From NCBI GenBank assembly GCA_030689795.1, contig JAUYEO010000221.1, positions 1-6,920 on the forward strand: a stretch of DNA of 6,920 nucleotides, given 5' to 3'. How positions within the stretch are numbered: position 1 is the stretch's first letter; each line of letters starts with the position of its first letter. Origin of the DNA: Desulfobacterales bacterium (lineage in GTDB: Bacteria > Desulfobacterota > Desulfobacteria > Desulfobacterales > RPRI01). The notes under the pieces were generated by a model. That model saw nothing but the letters and a program-made list of their open reading frames with translations, did not search any database and was not told the DNA's origin. Positions 6,089 through 6,920 of this stretch are shown here, piece by piece. Both the position numbers and the translations under genes were made by a program.

Positions 6089-6562
6089 TCAGGCATCCTC
6101 CTCCCGGATCTGCCGCCCAGCATGTGCGCTTTTTGGGAGTGTGGTGCAGTCCCGGCAATAGCCGTAATATTCTATCCGTGCATCCGTAACGATAAAGCCC
6201 GCCTCACGGGCAATATTTTTCGGTTCGATTGACGGGGGGATATGGTAATCTATGATTTTTCCGCAGAGCTTGCAGACGAGGTTGATGTGTTCTTCAAGAT
6301 TTACCTCGTAGCGGTTTTCCAACTGGTCAAATTCCAGATTTTTTATCAGGCCCTGCTGTGATAATTCGCCAAGAGTTGCATAAACTGTTGATAAGCTGAC
6401 TCTTTCAGTCCTCTTTCGGGCTTCTTCGCGGATCAGGTTGGCTCCGGGATGAAGATGTCCTTTTTCGACCAGCACATCGACAATAGCCAGCCGCTGCGGA
6501 GTTATTTTAAAGCCCCTTTCTTTCAGTTTACCGATAAGCTCTTCTCGTGTGATCTTTTTCAT
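6089..6562 (-). CDS. perR: Fur-family transcriptional repressor, PerR-like
   Basis: The 157-residue protein has the Fur fold order: a winged helix (about 5-80) with T21-P-Q-R-L-A-I and recognition helix S56-L-S-T-V-Y-A-T-L, then a dimerisation domain. Structural zinc Cys pairs are C97-K-L-C100 and C136-R-D-C139. Aligned to Bacillus subtilis PerR with a constant one-residue offset, the regulatory-metal ligands His37, Asp85, His91, His93 and Asp104 correspond to His38, Glu86, His92, Asn94 and Asp105. Asp105 favours PerR over Fur, which has Glu there. Both His residues oxidised in PerR are retained, but two ligands differ. Its position before katA and the shared palindrome support a peroxide-sensing repressor. 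ATG at 6562 has no strong Shine-Dalgarno; the predicted operator occupies that region instead. The C-terminal tail after C139 is polar and somewhat long (18 residues). Confidence 0.92.
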   Translation of the reverse strand: MKKITREELIGKLKERGFKITPQRLAIVDVLVEKGHLHPGANLIREEARKRTERVSLSTVYATLGELSQQGLIKNLEFDQLENRYEVNLEEHINLVCKLCGKIIDYHIPPSIEPKNIAREAGFIVTDARIEYYGYCRDCTTLPKSAHAGRQIREEDA

Positions 6563-6565
6563 TTC

Positions 6566-6576
6566 GGAATCATTCC
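6566..6576. promoter_or_regulatory. Fur/PerR-type operator at the repressor's own start (autoregulation)
   Basis: GGAATCATTCC lies 3 nt upstream of the perR start codon, at about +4 to +14 of the predicted transcript. It is identical over 11 bp to the katA site at 6041-6051, whereas the flanks differ. Binding here would repress perR and would also cover the ribosome-binding region in the DNA. Confidence 0.7.
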
Positions 6577-6586
6577 AGTTTGGTAA

Positions 6587-6615
6587 AAATTAATCTCTCT
6601 CTCGGGAGTTGTCAA
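6587..6615 (-). promoter_or_regulatory. Probable perR promoter
   Basis: A consensus -35 TTGACA (6610-6615) is followed at 17 nt by TAATTT (6587-6592), a weak -10. Neighbouring registers (TTAATT) are equally possible. Predicted +1 is near 6580, leaving a leader of about 18 nt that consists mostly of the operator palindrome. Confidence 0.5.
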
Positions 6616-6711
6616 GGATTATTAATTAGATTTAAGGGGTGTTCCCTATGCTCCCATTTTTCTGCCACAAAAAATTTCCTGCTTATTAATTACCATGTAA
6701 TATCAAATCAG

Positions 6712-6864
6712 TTAGTCCATCACGGGTACGCCTGAAATTTCATACATTTCGCAGGGGCGGTTGAAGAATTTTTCTTTAACAGCGTTTTCATTTTCGGGCG
6801 GATTGCCGTGAATAAGGTTGTAAAATAGGGACCTCTTATATTTGATGCTCTCGTAAAAAGTCAT
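6712..6864 (-). CDS. Small protein of 50 residues, unidentified, translationally coupled
   Basis: The frame starts with ATG at 6862-6864 and ends with TAA at 6712-6714. The product has no membrane segment or signal peptide; it begins MTFYESIKYKRSLFYNL, contains a single Cys (R-P-C-E-M-Y-E-I), and ends G-V-P-V-M-D. I do not recognise a family. Two things favour a real gene: its ATG overlaps the TGA of the upstream frame as ATGA, the classic arrangement for translational coupling, and the composition is protein-like rather than that of a shadow frame. No Shine-Dalgarno precedes the ATG, consistent with coupling. A 5-3-5 inverted repeat ATTAC-N3-GTAAT (6689-6701) lies just after the stop but is not followed directly by a T-run. 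Confidence 0.5.
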   Translation of the reverse strand: MTFYESIKYKRSLFYNLIHGNPPENENAVKEKFFNRPCEMYEISGVPVMD

Positions 6865-6920
6865 ATGCGAACGGATTTGAGATTTTTGGGGAATAGATTT
6901 TTAAAGAACTGAGCGTTAAA
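6861..6920 (-). CDS. C-terminal end of an unidentified gene cut by the window edge
   Basis: The last 19 codons are open from the window edge to TGA at 6861-6863 and read F-N-A-Q-F-F-K-N-L-F-P-K-N-L-K-S-V-R-I. The stop overlaps the ATG of the next small ORF. The fragment is too short to assign a function, and too short to prove it is coding; the ATGA overlap is the main support. Confidence 0.4.
   Translation of the reverse strand, partial: FNAQFFKNLFPKNLKSVRI

Overview
The window looks like a chromosomal segment from an anaerobic or microaerophilic Gram-negative bacterium, most plausibly a deltaproteobacterium (Desulfobacterota, Syntrophus-like). This is an inference. It rests on an exported thioredoxin-fold protein that appears to carry selenocysteine, a PerR-type Fur regulator paired with a catalase, an acetoacetyl-CoA synthetase, and good sigma70-type promoters with Shine-Dalgarno sites. 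All confidently called genes lie on the minus strand, so they are described from high to low coordinates.

At the right edge (6920-6712) is the last 19 codons of an unidentified gene. Its stop overlaps the start of a 50-residue small protein as ATGA. Next comes an oxidative-stress module: a Fur/PerR-family repressor (6562-6089) followed by a monofunctional haem catalase katA (5982-4519). The same 11-bp palindrome, GGAATCATTCC, lies just upstream of the repressor start (6566-6576) and over the catalase -35 region (6041-6051). This is a readable autoregulated repressor circuit. Downstream is a 102-residue coiled-coil and zinc-ribbon protein (4317-4009) with its own promoter and a perfect 14-bp palindrome in its leader.

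From 4008 to 3486 there is about 520 bp with no confident gene. Part of it is a GC-richer block holding a doubtful 52-codon plus-strand ORF with a strong Shine-Dalgarno. The left part is AT-rich and has a direct repeat spaced at 31 bp.

The most notable gene is 3485-2358. It reads as two ORFs separated by one in-frame TGA, and the two halves are pieces of a single exported thioredoxin-fold protein. The TGA sits exactly at the first Cys of the CxxC site (giving U-A-S-C). It is followed 18 nt later by the apical loop AGGU of a perfect 7-bp hairpin, as expected for a bacterial SECIS. The C-terminal half has an FMN_bind-like motif and a CxxCH motif, so this is a candidate multidomain UxxC selenoprotein. 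A small secreted Lys/Gly-rich protein (2223-1720) follows on the same strand and ends in a probable terminator.

The left end holds an MFS transporter (1515-307), whose promoter places the transcription start on its GTG start codon (possible leaderless mRNA), and then the first 64 codons of an acetoacetyl-CoA synthetase (194-1). Together these suggest organic-acid uptake and activation. No RNA gene, CRISPR array or intact mobile element was seen.
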